Source: Lentibacillus amyloliquefaciens
GTDB lineage: Bacteria; Bacillota; Bacilli; Bacillales; Amphibacillaceae
Length of the DNA stretch: 64,000 nucleotides
NCBI RefSeq assembly: GCF_001307805.1
Contig: NZ_CP013862.1
Span: forward strand, 3,596,001-3,660,000
Direction: 5' to 3'
Below the pieces are notes generated by a model. It was given only the letters and a program-made list of their open reading frames with translations. It did no database searches and was not told the DNA's origin. The position numbers and the translations under genes are program-made. Shown in pieces: positions 8,120 through 16,119 of the stretch. Every line of letters begins with the position of its first letter. The stretch's first letter is position 1.

Positions 8120-9112
8120 TTGGTATTTGTCTGGTTTCTTTTAGCAGCTGCACTAACCGTCTATACAGCATTAAAACTATCTGTTTATGCTGACGTAATC
8201 AGTGAAAAGACGGCAATGGGCGGCATGATTGTCGGGACAATCCTCCTGGCGGGGGCGACGTCCTTGCCGGAAGTGACGACAAGTTTTTCAGCTGTCATTA
8301 TTGATAATATTGATATTGCCGTTGGAAATATGCTTGGTTCGAATCTTTTTAATGTGTTCATTTTAGCTGCATTTGATTTATATTACAGGAGGCACAGATT
8401 ATTTCATCTGGCAAGCAGCAATCACAAATACACGGCTTTACTCGGATTGCTTCTGATGATTTTAGTGTCTGCGGCGCTGATTGCCGGAATCGATTTTACT
8501 ATTTTTGGAATTGGTGCTGATGCACTTGTGATAATGCTGGTCTACATAGCTGGGATGGCGGTGATCAGTAAGATGCCGTCACCCGAGGTAACTGAACAGG
8601 AAGCAAAAGCAGTAACCGATGGACCGGCTGAGAAGCAAGATATTTCGATCAAACATGCCGTCATCGGATTTATCATTGCTGCTATTTTTATACTTGGAGC
8701 CGGGACACTTCTCTCAATAACAGGTGATAAAATTGCTGTTGTGACAGGGATGGGGTCCAGTTTTGTGGGCAGTTTCCTGATTGCAGCAACAACCTCGCTG
8801 CCTGAAGGGGTCTCTGTCTTTTCAGCTTTACGTTTAAAAAATGTCAATTTGGCAATCGGTGCCATTCTCGGCAGCAATATGCTGAATATGTTCATACTGG
8901 CGGCTTCAGATGTTGTTTATCAAAAGGGTTCGATTTTTACCGATGGGTCCGGTTCGCACTTGTTAACAGCCATCGGTGGCTCACTGCTTGTCGCTGTCAT
9001 CATTTGGGCGTTTATGCGAAGACGTTCACCATCCCTTTGGAGCTACAGCATTCCTTCCATCATAACGGTTATCGGCTATTTTATTGTACAGTATCTGATA
9101 TTTCATAGTTAA
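8120..9112 (+). CDS. Sodium/calcium exchanger family (CaCA) membrane protein
   Basis: A 330-residue integral membrane protein with about ten helices in two inverted halves. Each half carries the alpha-repeat signature: GATSLPEVTTS with GSNLFN, and ATTSLPEGVSVFSA with GSNMLN. The Glu in each SLPE motif is the ion ligand in this family. The halves are separated by a hydrophilic loop around residues 150-178. The TTG start at 8120 has AAGGAG at 8106-8111. Known members exchange Ca2+ or other cations for Na+ or H+; the ion pair cannot be told from sequence. It is monocistronic, with its own terminator. Confidence 0.88.
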   Translation: MVFVWFLLAAALTVYTALKLSVYADVISEKTAMGGMIVGTILLAGATSLPEVTTSFSAVIIDNIDIAVGNMLGSNLFNVFILAAFDLYYRRHRLFHLASSNHKYTALLGLLLMILVSAALIAGIDFTIFGIGADALVIMLVYIAGMAVISKMPSPEVTEQEAKAVTDGPAEKQDISIKHAVIGFIIAAIFILGAGTLLSITGDKIAVVTGMGSSFVGSFLIAATTSLPEGVSVFSALRLKNVNLAIGAILGSNMLNMFILAASDVVYQKGSIFTDGSGSHLLTAIGGSLLVAVIIWAFMRRRSPSLWSYSIPSIITVIGYFIVQYLIFHS

Positions 9113-9117
9113 TTTAA

Positions 9118-9152
9118 AAACTGTCATAGCGGCTGCGCTGTGGCAGTTTTTT
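9118..9152 (+). terminator. Terminator after the CaCA gene
   Basis: AAACTGTCATAGC pairs with GCTGTGGCAGTTT (wobble pairs) and is followed by a T run. Confidence 0.75.
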
Positions 9153-9274
9153 GTTTGATTACTGTGAAGTTCACCATTAAATTCGCCGATGGTCCCAGTC
9201 ATCACCGGAATTTCAATTCTGCCAATTCCTGAGAATTTCATGTATAATGGGAGCCGAAAAGGGGGGCGGTGAAT

Positions 9275-10162
9275 TTGAATAAAAAAACATTTATCTTAGC
9301 GTTCATGACAATCATTATTTGGGGATCCACATTCGCTGCCATTCGTGCAAGTCTTCATGGCGGATACAGCTCGGGGCACTTGGTGCTGACAAGATTTTTG
9401 ATCGCATCAGGTGCGTTCGCGCTTTACGCTTTATTACCGGGCACGAAATTCGGCTTGCCGAAAAAGGAAGATCTGATTAAAATCCTGGTGCTCGGATGGA
9501 TTGGCATCACCGTTTATCACACTGGTATTACGTTCGGTGAGCAGACTGTAGGAGCCGGTGCGACAGCCATGATTGTTGCATCAGCGCCGATATTTACGGC
9601 GATCATTGCGATTTTTGCGTTAAATGAATATCCGAGTTTTTTCGGCTGGATCGGTCTTGGCATTGGGTTTATCGGAATTTTTCTGATTACACTCGGTACA
9701 ACTGGCTCAGGATTCAGTTTGTCATCGGGGGCGCTGCTGATTGTCATCGCGACGATAGCCACATCGATCTTTTTTGTGTTTCAAAAAACGCTGCTTCCCA
9801 AGTATCGGCCGGTTGAATTAACGGCCTATTTCACCTGGGCGGGGACGTTGCCGCTCTTAATTTTTTCACCCGGGCTGTTTGATACTATACAAGGAGCGAC
9901 GCTTGAGGCCCATTTAGCAGCCATCTATGTTGGTGTTTTCCCTGCCGCTATTGCTTACGTCCTGTGGGCTGTTGCGCTTTCTTCAGGCAAAGCCGGCGCA
10001 GTGACAAGTATGATGTATATTGAACCGGTCTTTGCGATCCTTGTTGCCTGGGTTTGGTTAAAAGAGTTGCCGAGTCTGCTGTCAGTCGCAGGCGGAGTGA
10101 TTGCCATTTCGAGTGTTCTTTTGGTGAATATATTTGAACGGAGGCGGCGGACAGCCAATTAG
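9275..10162 (+). CDS. EamA/DMT-superfamily transporter, RhaT/YdcZ-like ten-helix exporter
   Basis: A 295-residue membrane protein made of two EamA domains with about five helices each. It opens with the typical MTIIIWGSTFAAIRASL helix, and the second half has the conserved AYVLWAVALS and MYIEPVFAILVAW segments. Members export amino acids or other small metabolites. TTG at 9275 is preferred because the G-rich ribosome site (9261-9266) is eight bases upstream; the GTG at 9269 would be only two bases away. The gene is monocistronic and ends in a strong bidirectional terminator. No substrate can be assigned. Confidence 0.85.
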   Translation: MNKKTFILAFMTIIIWGSTFAAIRASLHGGYSSGHLVLTRFLIASGAFALYALLPGTKFGLPKKEDLIKILVLGWIGITVYHTGITFGEQTVGAGATAMIVASAPIFTAIIAIFALNEYPSFFGWIGLGIGFIGIFLITLGTTGSGFSLSSGALLIVIATIATSIFFVFQKTLLPKYRPVELTAYFTWAGTLPLLIFSPGLFDTIQGATLEAHLAAIYVGVFPAAIAYVLWAVALSSGKAGAVTSMMYIEPVFAILVAWVWLKELPSLLSVAGGVIAISSVLLVNIFERRRRTAN

Positions 10163-10182
10163 TTTCATATCTGTTTGTATTG

Positions 10183-10224
10183 AAAAAACGCGGAACACCC
10201 TCGATGAGGATTCCGCGTTTTTTT
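10183..10224. terminator. Bidirectional terminator between the EamA and flavodoxin genes
   Basis: AAAACGCGGAA pairs with TTCCGCGTTTT, with A and T tracts on both flanks. It separates two convergent genes. Confidence 0.85.
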
Positions 10225-10238
10225 GATATTGGATTCAT

Positions 10239-10682
10239 TTACTTAAGATTCAACACAGCATCTGCAAATCCGGTGCCGTGCTCAATATCTTTATCATCCG
10301 GTTCTAGTTCGAATTTGAACTTTTCCTCGTAAACGGCTGCACCACGCTCTTTTGCTTTTGCTGCAAGCGTATCAATTGCAGGGCCGTATATATCGTAATA
10401 GGCATCGCACGAGCCGAAGACGCCAACTGTTTTTCCAGTTAAATCAACCTCATCCAAGTCGAAATAGAAATCTTCCACTTCAAATGGAATATCATCATCC
10501 CATGAATAGGAGCCAAACAGGATGCTGTCAAACTCTTCCAGGCGGTTTGGTTCGATCGGATCGAGGTCAAACGATTTATGGTCCACCTCATGGCCGTTTG
10601 ATTTCAAATGCTCGGTCATCTCTTCAGCCATGATTTCAGTGCTGCCTGTCAGACTTGCGTATAATACTAAGACTTTTGCCAT
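10239..10682 (-). CDS. Short-chain flavodoxin
   Basis: A 147-residue flavodoxin, an FMN-carrying electron-transfer protein that can replace ferredoxin under iron shortage. The phosphate-binding loop SLTGSTE follows the first strand (VLVLYA). FMN-stacking aromatic positions are plausible in GSYSWDDD and GSCDAYYDIYG. The protein is acidic, as expected. AAGGAGATG lies before the ATG. Upstream is a promoter with a Fur-like 7-1-7 box inside its spacer (10733-10747), consistent with the Fur control known for the ykuN/ykuP flavodoxins of B. subtilis. Confidence 0.92.
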   Translation of the reverse strand: MAKVLVLYASLTGSTEIMAEEMTEHLKSNGHEVDHKSFDLDPIEPNRLEEFDSILFGSYSWDDDIPFEVEDFYFDLDEVDLTGKTVGVFGSCDAYYDIYGPAIDTLAAKAKERGAAVYEEKFKFELEPDDKDIEHGTGFADAVLNLK

Positions 10683-10718
10683 GTCATATCATCTCCTTAA
10701 ACTTGCTGACCTGTATTT

Positions 10719-10748
10719 ATTATACATTCTGATGAGAATTAGTTTCAA
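10719..10748 (-). promoter_or_regulatory. Sigma-A promoter of the flavodoxin gene
   Basis: On the minus strand TTGAAA and TATAAT are separated by 18 bases, about 36 bases upstream of the start codon. Confidence 0.7.
10733..10747. promoter_or_regulatory. Fur-like operator overlapping the flavodoxin promoter
   Basis: TGAGAATTAGTTTCA matches the Bacillus Fur 7-1-7 consensus TGATAATNATTATCA at 11 of 14 defined positions. It lies between the -35 and -10 boxes, where bound Fur would block transcription. Confidence 0.5.
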
Positions 10749-10904
10749 TTGAAACACGACATGTTTATGAATGTTGAAGGAAATTATTAATCAATTGAAT
10801 CATAATATTCCTCAATAAAGCCCTGTTCAAACACATTTCACCTCCATCTTCTCAGTCGTTTTATACCTGCTGTTGTTAGGGAGTGATAATTTTAATTCAG
10901 TTAT

Positions 10905-11060
10905 TTAATCGGTCTCAACATTAAGCGTTTCTGTGAACTCCTGTGAATTCCAGTCAACTTTCATGAGGAACGATATCAGAGCAGTGACAGCTATAATCGA
11001 TACATATGCGGTGTAAAATGCATCTAATGATGACATTTTCATTTGACCCATATCAATTTT
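10905..11060 (-). pseudogene. Remnant of an MFS (DHA2-like) transporter, C-terminal end only
   Basis: On the minus strand a frame from 11060 to the TAA at 10905 reads as 51 residues. SSLDAFYTAYVSIIAVTAL is followed by more hydrophobic residues and an acidic tail. This resembles the last transmembrane helix and tail of EmrB-type drug exporters. A stop (TAG, 11061-11063) closes the frame on the 5' side and no ribosome site is present. The rest of the roughly 800-base gene-free stretch (10683-11497) holds the flavodoxin promoter on one side and the doeA control region on the other. Confidence 0.45.
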
Positions 11061-11289
11061 CTAAGGAAAATCGTTTCATCATGGTGTGATTTGAGGCAGC
11101 ACCGGAACCTTTCAATCGTAATTGTATGATGTTTTTTCATAATCGTTTCAGGGTAAAGAAAAATAACTCCGTAAACCTTAAGACTCATTCATATAAAATC
11201 CTGAGCACAAGTAAATCGCTTTTATTCGAAGCAAACTGGCGTAATAATCGCCTATTTGTAGTTAAATATTCAAATTGTTCAAATAATGA

Positions 11290-11318
11290 TTGACACTGCA
11301 ATATTTCGTGAATATAAT
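11290..11318 (+). promoter_or_regulatory. Sigma-A promoter of the ectoine hydrolase gene
   Basis: A consensus TTGACA and TATAAT are 17 bases apart. The predicted start near 11325 gives a leader of about 170 bases that carries the operator and a cre-like site. Confidence 0.8.
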
Positions 11319-11331
11319 ATAATTAAACGAA

Positions 11332-11346
11332 TGTCGACAATCGACA
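11332..11346. promoter_or_regulatory. Operator candidate 1 for the FCD-type GntR regulator
   Basis: TGTCGACAATCGACA lies 13 bases after the -10 box of the doeA promoter. The identical 15-mer lies 17 bases after the -10 box of the gntR promoter (13922-13936). The half-site GTCGACAA recurs at 11435. Placement just after the transcription start suits repression. Confidence 0.65.
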
Positions 11347-11445
11347 GACTAGTCCAATTTACTTATATGAATAAATGTCGGTTCAATTCTAATATCCTAT
11401 TAATATAGTTCATTAAGAAGTATCTCCATATAACGTCGACAAATT

Positions 11446-11459
11446 AGTAAGCGTTTTCA
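11446..11459. promoter_or_regulatory. cre-like site in the doeA leader
   Basis: AGTAAGCGTTTTCA matches the CcpA site TGNNANCGNTNNCA except at the first base. It lies in the leader, where CcpA could act as a roadblock. Confidence 0.4.
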
Positions 11460-11497
11460 TAAAAGCAGTAAAAAGAACGATGGGGGAGGGATCATCT

Positions 11498-12685
11498 GTG
11501 TTGGCATTTCCTATTTCTGAATTTCATGAACGATTGAACCAAACAAAACGCAGGATGGCTGAGGCCGGGGTTGACTTGCTGATGGTAACAGACCCGGCTA
11601 ACATGAACTATTTGACAGGGTATGACGCATGGTCTTTTTATGTCCATCAAATGCTTATCGTGACCCTTGATGAAGAACAGCCGATTTGGATTGGACGCGG
11701 TCAGGATGCAAACGCAGCGCTTCATACGACATGGCTGGAGGAGAATCGTATCATTTCATACGGTGATGATTATATTCAGTCGTCTGTGAAACATCCAATG
11801 GACTTTATATGTGACGTTTTAAAACTGAATAACTATGATAAGAAGATAATAGCAGTTGAAATGGATGCATATTATTTTACGGCTAAAAATTATGTGCGGT
11901 TAACAGAAGGTCTTCCGGATGCCATCTTTAAAGACGGGACAAATATGGTTAACTGGGTGCGCATTATAAAATCTGACCGTGAAATTGCCTATCTTAAACA
12001 AGCTTCACGAATTTCGGAAAATGCTATGCAAGTTGCGTTTGATATGATTAATGAGGGTGTCAGAGAATGTGATGTTGTTGCAGAAATATCCCATGCACAA
12101 ATCAGCGGCACCGAAGATTTTGGCGGAGATTACCCGTCGATTGTTCCGCTCTTGCCGACCGGGGAAAAGACATCAGCGGCTCATCTGACCTGGTCTGATG
12201 ACAGATTCAGAGATGGCGACCCTGTCATAATCGAATTGGCTGGTGTGTACCGCCGTTACCATTCACCGCTTGCACGGACAGCTGTGATAGGCCGCCCGTC
12301 AGAGGATATGCAGTACGTTTCGGATGTCGTCCTGGATGGCATCAATACAACACTTAATGCGGTCCGCCCCGGCATAACATGCGGAGAGCTTGAAGGGGTC
12401 TGGCGCAGTGTGATTGAAAAAAGCGGCATTCGAAAGGAGTCGAGGATGGGTTATTCGGTAGGGCTTAATTATCCGCCTGACTGGGGTGAGCATACAGCGA
12501 GCCTTAGACCTGAAGACCAGACAGTTTTGGAACCGAACATGACCTTTCATCTGATTCCGGGCATCTGGATGGAAAAAATGGGTGTGGAGATCAGTGAATC
12601 ATTCCGTGTGACTGAAACAGGCTGCGAAGTTCTTGCCGAATTTCCGCGTGAACTCATGATCAAACCGAACATTCGGCTGGCATGA
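11498..12685 (+). CDS. doeA: Ectoine hydrolase (DoeA/EutD), M24-fold
   Basis: A 395-residue creatinase/aminopeptidase-fold protein. It matches the ectoine hydrolases that open the ectoine ring to N-acetyl-2,4-diaminobutyrate. The N-terminal creatinase domain has TDPANMNYLTGYDAWSFYV; the C-terminal pita-bread domain spans about residues 165-390. Metal-ligand positions of true M24 peptidases are altered: the usual Asp is Glu246 in IIELAGVY, and the next is His in YRRYHSPLART. This agrees with described ectoine hydrolases, which use a Glu nucleophile and no metal. GTG at 11498 is chosen because GGGGAGGG (11483-11490) lies seven bases before it and inside the longer ATG frame from 11480. Its promoter shares an operator with the downstream regulator. 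Confidence 0.85.
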   Translation: MLAFPISEFHERLNQTKRRMAEAGVDLLMVTDPANMNYLTGYDAWSFYVHQMLIVTLDEEQPIWIGRGQDANAALHTTWLEENRIISYGDDYIQSSVKHPMDFICDVLKLNNYDKKIIAVEMDAYYFTAKNYVRLTEGLPDAIFKDGTNMVNWVRIIKSDREIAYLKQASRISENAMQVAFDMINEGVRECDVVAEISHAQISGTEDFGGDYPSIVPLLPTGEKTSAAHLTWSDDRFRDGDPVIIELAGVYRRYHSPLARTAVIGRPSEDMQYVSDVVLDGINTTLNAVRPGITCGELEGVWRSVIEKSGIRKESRMGYSVGLNYPPDWGEHTASLRPEDQTVLEPNMTFHLIPGIWMEKMGVEISESFRVTETGCEVLAEFPRELMIKPNIRLA

Positions 12686-12744
12686 TACTTTGGGCTTAAG
12701 GAGATTGATTATGATTTTTGGCTTTTACCTGTCTGGCCCTTTTT

Positions 12745-12782
12745 AAAATAGCCGTACCAGCTGGCGCGTGGTACGGCTATTT
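12745..12782. terminator. Strong bidirectional terminator after doeA
   Basis: AAATAGCCGTACCA pairs perfectly with TGGTACGGCTATTT over a 9-base loop. It separates convergent doeA and the hydroxyacid dehydrogenase gene. Confidence 0.9.
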
Positions 12783-12791
12783 GTCGTTGTA

Positions 12792-13775
12792 TTATTTTTT
12801 CTCCCATGATTCAGGATTAACCAGATTGGGCGGCTTCTCATCGTTTATGCCGGCTTCAAGGTTTTGGGCGGCAAGCTCTGACATGGCAAGCTCGGTTTCA
12901 TGTGTGGACGAGCCCATGTGCGGGGTTGTGACCACATTATTCATTTTTAAGAGCGGGTTATCCGGCTCAACCGGCTCCCTCGCAAATACATCAAGACCGG
13001 CTGCGGTGATGTCCCCATTTTCGAGTGCTTCAATCAGATCTTTCTCCACAATGGTTTTGCCGCGCGATCCGTTAATGAAAATAGCCGATTGTTTCATCAG
13101 CTGAAATTCCCGTTTTCCGATCATACCTTCCGTTTCCTTTGTCAGCGGGGTGATCATACAGACAAAATCGGATTCCTGCAGCAGCTCATCAAGATTGCGA
13201 TAGCCTGCGGAATAAGCTTCTTCAGCATCCGGCTTCCGACTTCGGCTGTGATATAAAATATCCATGTCAAAGCCAAAATGTCCCCGCTGGGCAATGGCTT
13301 TTCCGATTCGTCCCATGCCGATGATGCCGAGTGTTTTGTGATGAATATTAATGCCATAGTGTTCTTCTCCGATTGCTTCAGCCTGCCAATGACCATTTTT
13401 GACAAAGTTGTCCAGTTCCGGAATGCGTCTGGCAGTTGCTGTAAGTATGCTGAACACGGCGTCTGCCACTGTGTCAGTGAGGATTCCCGGTGTGTTGGTT
13501 CCCATAACTTTCCGTTTTGTCATTTCATTCAATTCCAGGTTGTTGTATCCGACCGAGACATTGCTGATGACTTTCAGATTCGGAGCGTTATCAAGCAATT
13601 CACGGTCAACAGGCGTTTCTAGTCCGATAATTCCTTCTGCCTCACTGAGATGTTCCAAAAATTCAGGATCCTTTTTGGTGTCGATGTTTTTGAAAAAACC
13701 GACATCATATTTTTCTTTCAGATCATCCAGAACCGGCTGTTCTACCCGGTTGTATGCCACAATTTTCTTCTTCAA
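12792..13775 (-). CDS. D-isomer-specific 2-hydroxyacid dehydrogenase (glyoxylate/hydroxypyruvate reductase type)
   Basis: A 327-residue NAD(P)-dependent enzyme reducing a 2-keto acid to a D-2-hydroxy acid, or the reverse. The Rossmann motif is GMGRIGKA. The catalytic Arg lies in NGSRGKTIVE, Glu in FAREPVEPDN and His in TPHMGSSTHE. It closely resembles the D-glycerate dehydrogenase/GyaR group, but 2-keto-acid specificity cannot be fixed. The start has a weak site (GGAGGGTTTG). It diverges from the gntR gene, with the two -35 boxes 26 bases apart, and lies inside the ectoine region, so it may reduce a keto acid formed there. Confidence 0.85.
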   Translation of the reverse strand: MKKKIVAYNRVEQPVLDDLKEKYDVGFFKNIDTKKDPEFLEHLSEAEGIIGLETPVDRELLDNAPNLKVISNVSVGYNNLELNEMTKRKVMGTNTPGILTDTVADAVFSILTATARRIPELDNFVKNGHWQAEAIGEEHYGINIHHKTLGIIGMGRIGKAIAQRGHFGFDMDILYHSRSRKPDAEEAYSAGYRNLDELLQESDFVCMITPLTKETEGMIGKREFQLMKQSAIFINGSRGKTIVEKDLIEALENGDITAAGLDVFAREPVEPDNPLLKMNNVVTTPHMGSSTHETELAMSELAAQNLEAGINDEKPPNLVNPESWEKK

Positions 13776-13820
13776 ATCAAACCCTCCATTTCAAGCTGTC
13801 TTATATAGTCTCTTTCTTTT

Positions 13821-13849
13821 AAAATAGACGCAAATTAACTTAGAGTCAA
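13821..13849 (-). promoter_or_regulatory. Sigma-A promoter of the 2-hydroxyacid dehydrogenase gene
   Basis: On the minus strand TTGACT and TATTTT are separated by 17 bases, diverging from the gntR promoter. Confidence 0.55.
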
Positions 13850-13875
13850 TTAATTTCAAATTATCAAAATTTTGG

Positions 13876-13904
13876 TTGACAATGATAAACGTCTAAATTA
13901 TGAT
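13876..13904 (+). promoter_or_regulatory. Sigma-A promoter of the gntR-aminotransferase operon
   Basis: TTGACA and TATGAT are 17 bases apart and lie 18 bases upstream of the operator. Confidence 0.7.
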
Positions 13905-13921
13905 AATGGTAAGATGTTTTT

Positions 13922-13936
13922 TGTCGACAATCGACA
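13922..13936. promoter_or_regulatory. Operator candidate 2 for the FCD-type GntR regulator
   Basis: TGTCGACAATCGACA, identical to 11332-11346, sits between the promoter and the regulator start. This suggests autoregulation. Confidence 0.65.
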
Positions 13937-13974
13937 TAGAGCAATAAGATATTTACAGAAAGGAGCATTTGGTT

Positions 13975-14652
13975 TTGCAGCCTAATAGTGCTATTATGCA
14001 AAAACCATTAAGTGAGCTGATTGCTGATGAACTGAAGCAGAAGATCTGGAATGAAGAAATTCAGCTTGGTGAACGGCTGCTGGAAACAGATCTGGCGGAA
14101 AGTTATGATGTCAGCCGCAGCACAATCAGGGAAGCTCTGAAGATCCTTGAAAGTGAAGAGCTCGTTGTCAGCCAAGCACGAAAAGGAACTTACGTAGCTG
14201 ATTTCACCAATCAAGATATTAATGAAATGATTGAATTGCGGACGCTTCTCGAATCACATGCCTTTACGCAAGCGATAAACCGCCTTGAATCGCATCATAC
14301 GAAGGATTTGGAAGCAATCGTAGACGAGATGAAACAAAAGGCAGATGAAAAAGACTGGAACGGCTTATTTGATTTGGATATGAAGTTTCATAGTTATGTA
14401 GTCGGTTTATGCGGGAATACAAGAATCATAAAGATATATGATTCACTTCAGGTGCAAATCAGAACATTTCTGATGCATCTTGACAGGTACTACTCAAGCA
14501 CACAGGCATTTTATAATGAGCACAAACAATTGCTGGAAGCATTAGTCTCGAATGACGTGCATATTGTGAATGATAGAGTCAGAGAGCATATCGAATATGT
14601 CGAGACTAAACTGCTTGGGCAAAGTAGTGATATAGAATTTAAGGAGGTATGA
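13975..14652 (+). CDS. GntR-family regulator, FadR/FCD subgroup, of the ectoine region
   Basis: A 225-residue transcription factor. The N-terminal winged helix (about residues 10-70) has ETDLAESYDVSRSTIREALK. The C-terminal helical FCD ligand domain has ELRTLLESHAFTQA, a metal-type DLDMKFHSYVV segment and a later REHIEYVE. TTG at 13975 lies nine bases after AAAGGAG; a TTG at 13969 would be too close. It is followed after three bases by the aminotransferase gene, so the two are cotranscribed. Described ectoine catabolic regulators are of the MocR (EnuR) or Lrp/AsnC (DoeX) type; an FCD GntR here would be a different solution. The effector is unknown. Confidence 0.85.
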   Translation: MQPNSAIMQKPLSELIADELKQKIWNEEIQLGERLLETDLAESYDVSRSTIREALKILESEELVVSQARKGTYVADFTNQDINEMIELRTLLESHAFTQAINRLESHHTKDLEAIVDEMKQKADEKDWNGLFDLDMKFHSYVVGLCGNTRIIKIYDSLQVQIRTFLMHLDRYYSSTQAFYNEHKQLLEALVSNDVHIVNDRVREHIEYVETKLLGQSSDIEFKEV

Positions 14653-14655
14653 CAA

Positions 14656-16008
14656 ATGAGTAAAAAATTTGCTAATGTCAAAACCAATCTGCCGGGACCA
14701 AAGGCCAAAGAAATTCTCGACCGCAGACATAACATTGTGCCCGGTGGTGTCAGCTATGGTGTGCCGACATTTGTGGATACGGCGAAGGGTGCACTCCTGA
14801 AAGACGTTGACGGGAATCAGTTCATTGATTTTGCAGGTGCAATCGGTGTCAATAATGTTGGGCATAGCCATGATAATGTTGTAAGCGCTTTACAAGATCA
14901 GGCTGAAAAGTATATTCATACAGGTTTCAATGTCATGATGTACGACCCGTATATTGAATTTGCGGAGAAACTGGCAGAACTTGCGCCAGGCAGTTTTGAC
15001 AAGAAGGTCATGTTTCTGAACAGCGGGGCAGAAGCTAACGAAAACGCGATTAAAGTTGCGCGTAAATATACGGAACGTCAGGCTGTCGTTTCATTTACCG
15101 GTGGCTTTCATGGACGCACATTGATGACAATGTCAATGACAGCTAAAGTGAAGCCATACAAATTTGAATATGGTCCGTTTGCTCCGGAAGTATATCATGC
15201 GCCGTTTCCGTATAATTATCGCCGGCCGGAGTCAATGAGTGAAGATGCCTATGCAGATTATTTATTGAAACAAGTAGAAGATTTCTTCATTACAGAAGTT
15301 GATCCGAGTCAGGTGGCCGCCTTCATAATGGAGCCTGTACAGGGCGAGAGCGGTTTTATCATTCCAAATAAAAAGTTCGTCCAAGGGGTATATGAATTGT
15401 GCAAACAGCATGGCATCCTGTTTATTGCTGATGAAATCCAGACAGGGTTTGGCCGGACCGGCAAGTATTTTGCAATGGAGCACTTCGGTGTTGAACCTGA
15501 TCTGGTTACTGTTTCCAAATCGATGGCTGCCGGGCTGCCGATCAGCGGTGTCATTGGACGCCAGGAAGTAATGGATGGTACAGGAGCCGGTGAATTGGGC
15601 GGCACATACTGCGGAAGTCCACTTGGCTGCCGTGCAGGCTTGGCAGTGCTGGAAGTCATGGAAGAAGAAAACTTGAATGGTCGCGGCGCTGCAATTGGCC
15701 AAAAGGTCATGGAAAAATTCAGCACCATGTATGACCGGTTTGACGCGATTGGTGATTATCGCGGACTTGGCGCTATGTGTGCGCTTGAGTTTGTCAAAGA
15801 CCGAAGCAGTAAAGAACCGGATAAAGAGATGGCACCCCAGGTATTGAAAGAGGCACGTGAACGTGGGCTGATTGCGCTGAAAGCAGGTGTTTATGATAAT
15901 GTCGTTCGTTTGTTGATGCCGCTTGTGATTACCGATGAGCAGCTTGAGGAAGGACTTGATATTCTGGAAGAGGCGATTGAAGCGGCAACAGCAAGTGTGA
16001 AGGTTTAA
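14656..16008 (+). CDS. Class-III aminotransferase: diaminobutyrate transaminase (DoeD) or 4-aminobutyrate transaminase
   Basis: A 450-residue PLP enzyme of the omega-aminotransferase group. The phosphate/aromatic segment is NSGAEANENAIKVAR, the PLP-Asp lies in FIADEIQTGFGRTG and the Schiff-base lysine is Lys288 in VSKSMAAGLP. Overall it is closest to GabT-like proteins, which move the terminal amino group of GABA, ornithine or 2,4-diaminobutyrate to 2-oxoglutarate. The ribosome site is a full AAGGAGG. Linked to an ectoine hydrolase and a semialdehyde dehydrogenase, its likely substrate is 2,4-diaminobutyrate, giving aspartate semialdehyde (the DoeD step). Genuine GABA transamination is the alternative. 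Confidence 0.8.
   Translation: MSKKFANVKTNLPGPKAKEILDRRHNIVPGGVSYGVPTFVDTAKGALLKDVDGNQFIDFAGAIGVNNVGHSHDNVVSALQDQAEKYIHTGFNVMMYDPYIEFAEKLAELAPGSFDKKVMFLNSGAEANENAIKVARKYTERQAVVSFTGGFHGRTLMTMSMTAKVKPYKFEYGPFAPEVYHAPFPYNYRRPESMSEDAYADYLLKQVEDFFITEVDPSQVAAFIMEPVQGESGFIIPNKKFVQGVYELCKQHGILFIADEIQTGFGRTGKYFAMEHFGVEPDLVTVSKSMAAGLPISGVIGRQEVMDGTGAGELGGTYCGSPLGCRAGLAVLEVMEEENLNGRGAAIGQKVMEKFSTMYDRFDAIGDYRGLGAMCALEFVKDRSSKEPDKEMAPQVLKEARERGLIALKAGVYDNVVRLLMPLVITDEQLEEGLDILEEAIEAATASVKV
14879..14895. promoter_or_regulatory. Intragenic cre-like near-palindrome
   Basis: TTGTAAGCGCTTTACAA inside the aminotransferase gene resembles CcpA sites (TGTAANCGNTTNCA) with one extra base in the right arm. Intragenic cre sites are known in B. 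subtilis, but this could be coding coincidence. Confidence 0.25.
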
Positions 16009-16119
16009 GCAATCGAAATTAAGGCTAGAGTTCTCTAAACGGGCTGGTACAAAATCTTAAGCAATTCGGGGAAAACCATTTGCCAGCCAATTTACTGAAA
16101 ATACAGGAGGGACGCAGTT

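Noticed and set aside
11319..11497. Riboswitch in the long doeA leader
   Set aside because: No recognisable riboswitch core or terminator/antiterminator pair was found; the leader is explained by the operator and cre-like site.
16009..16119. Search for a terminator between the aminotransferase and dehydrogenase genes
   Set aside because: No convincing hairpin with a T run was seen, so the two genes are treated as one transcription unit.
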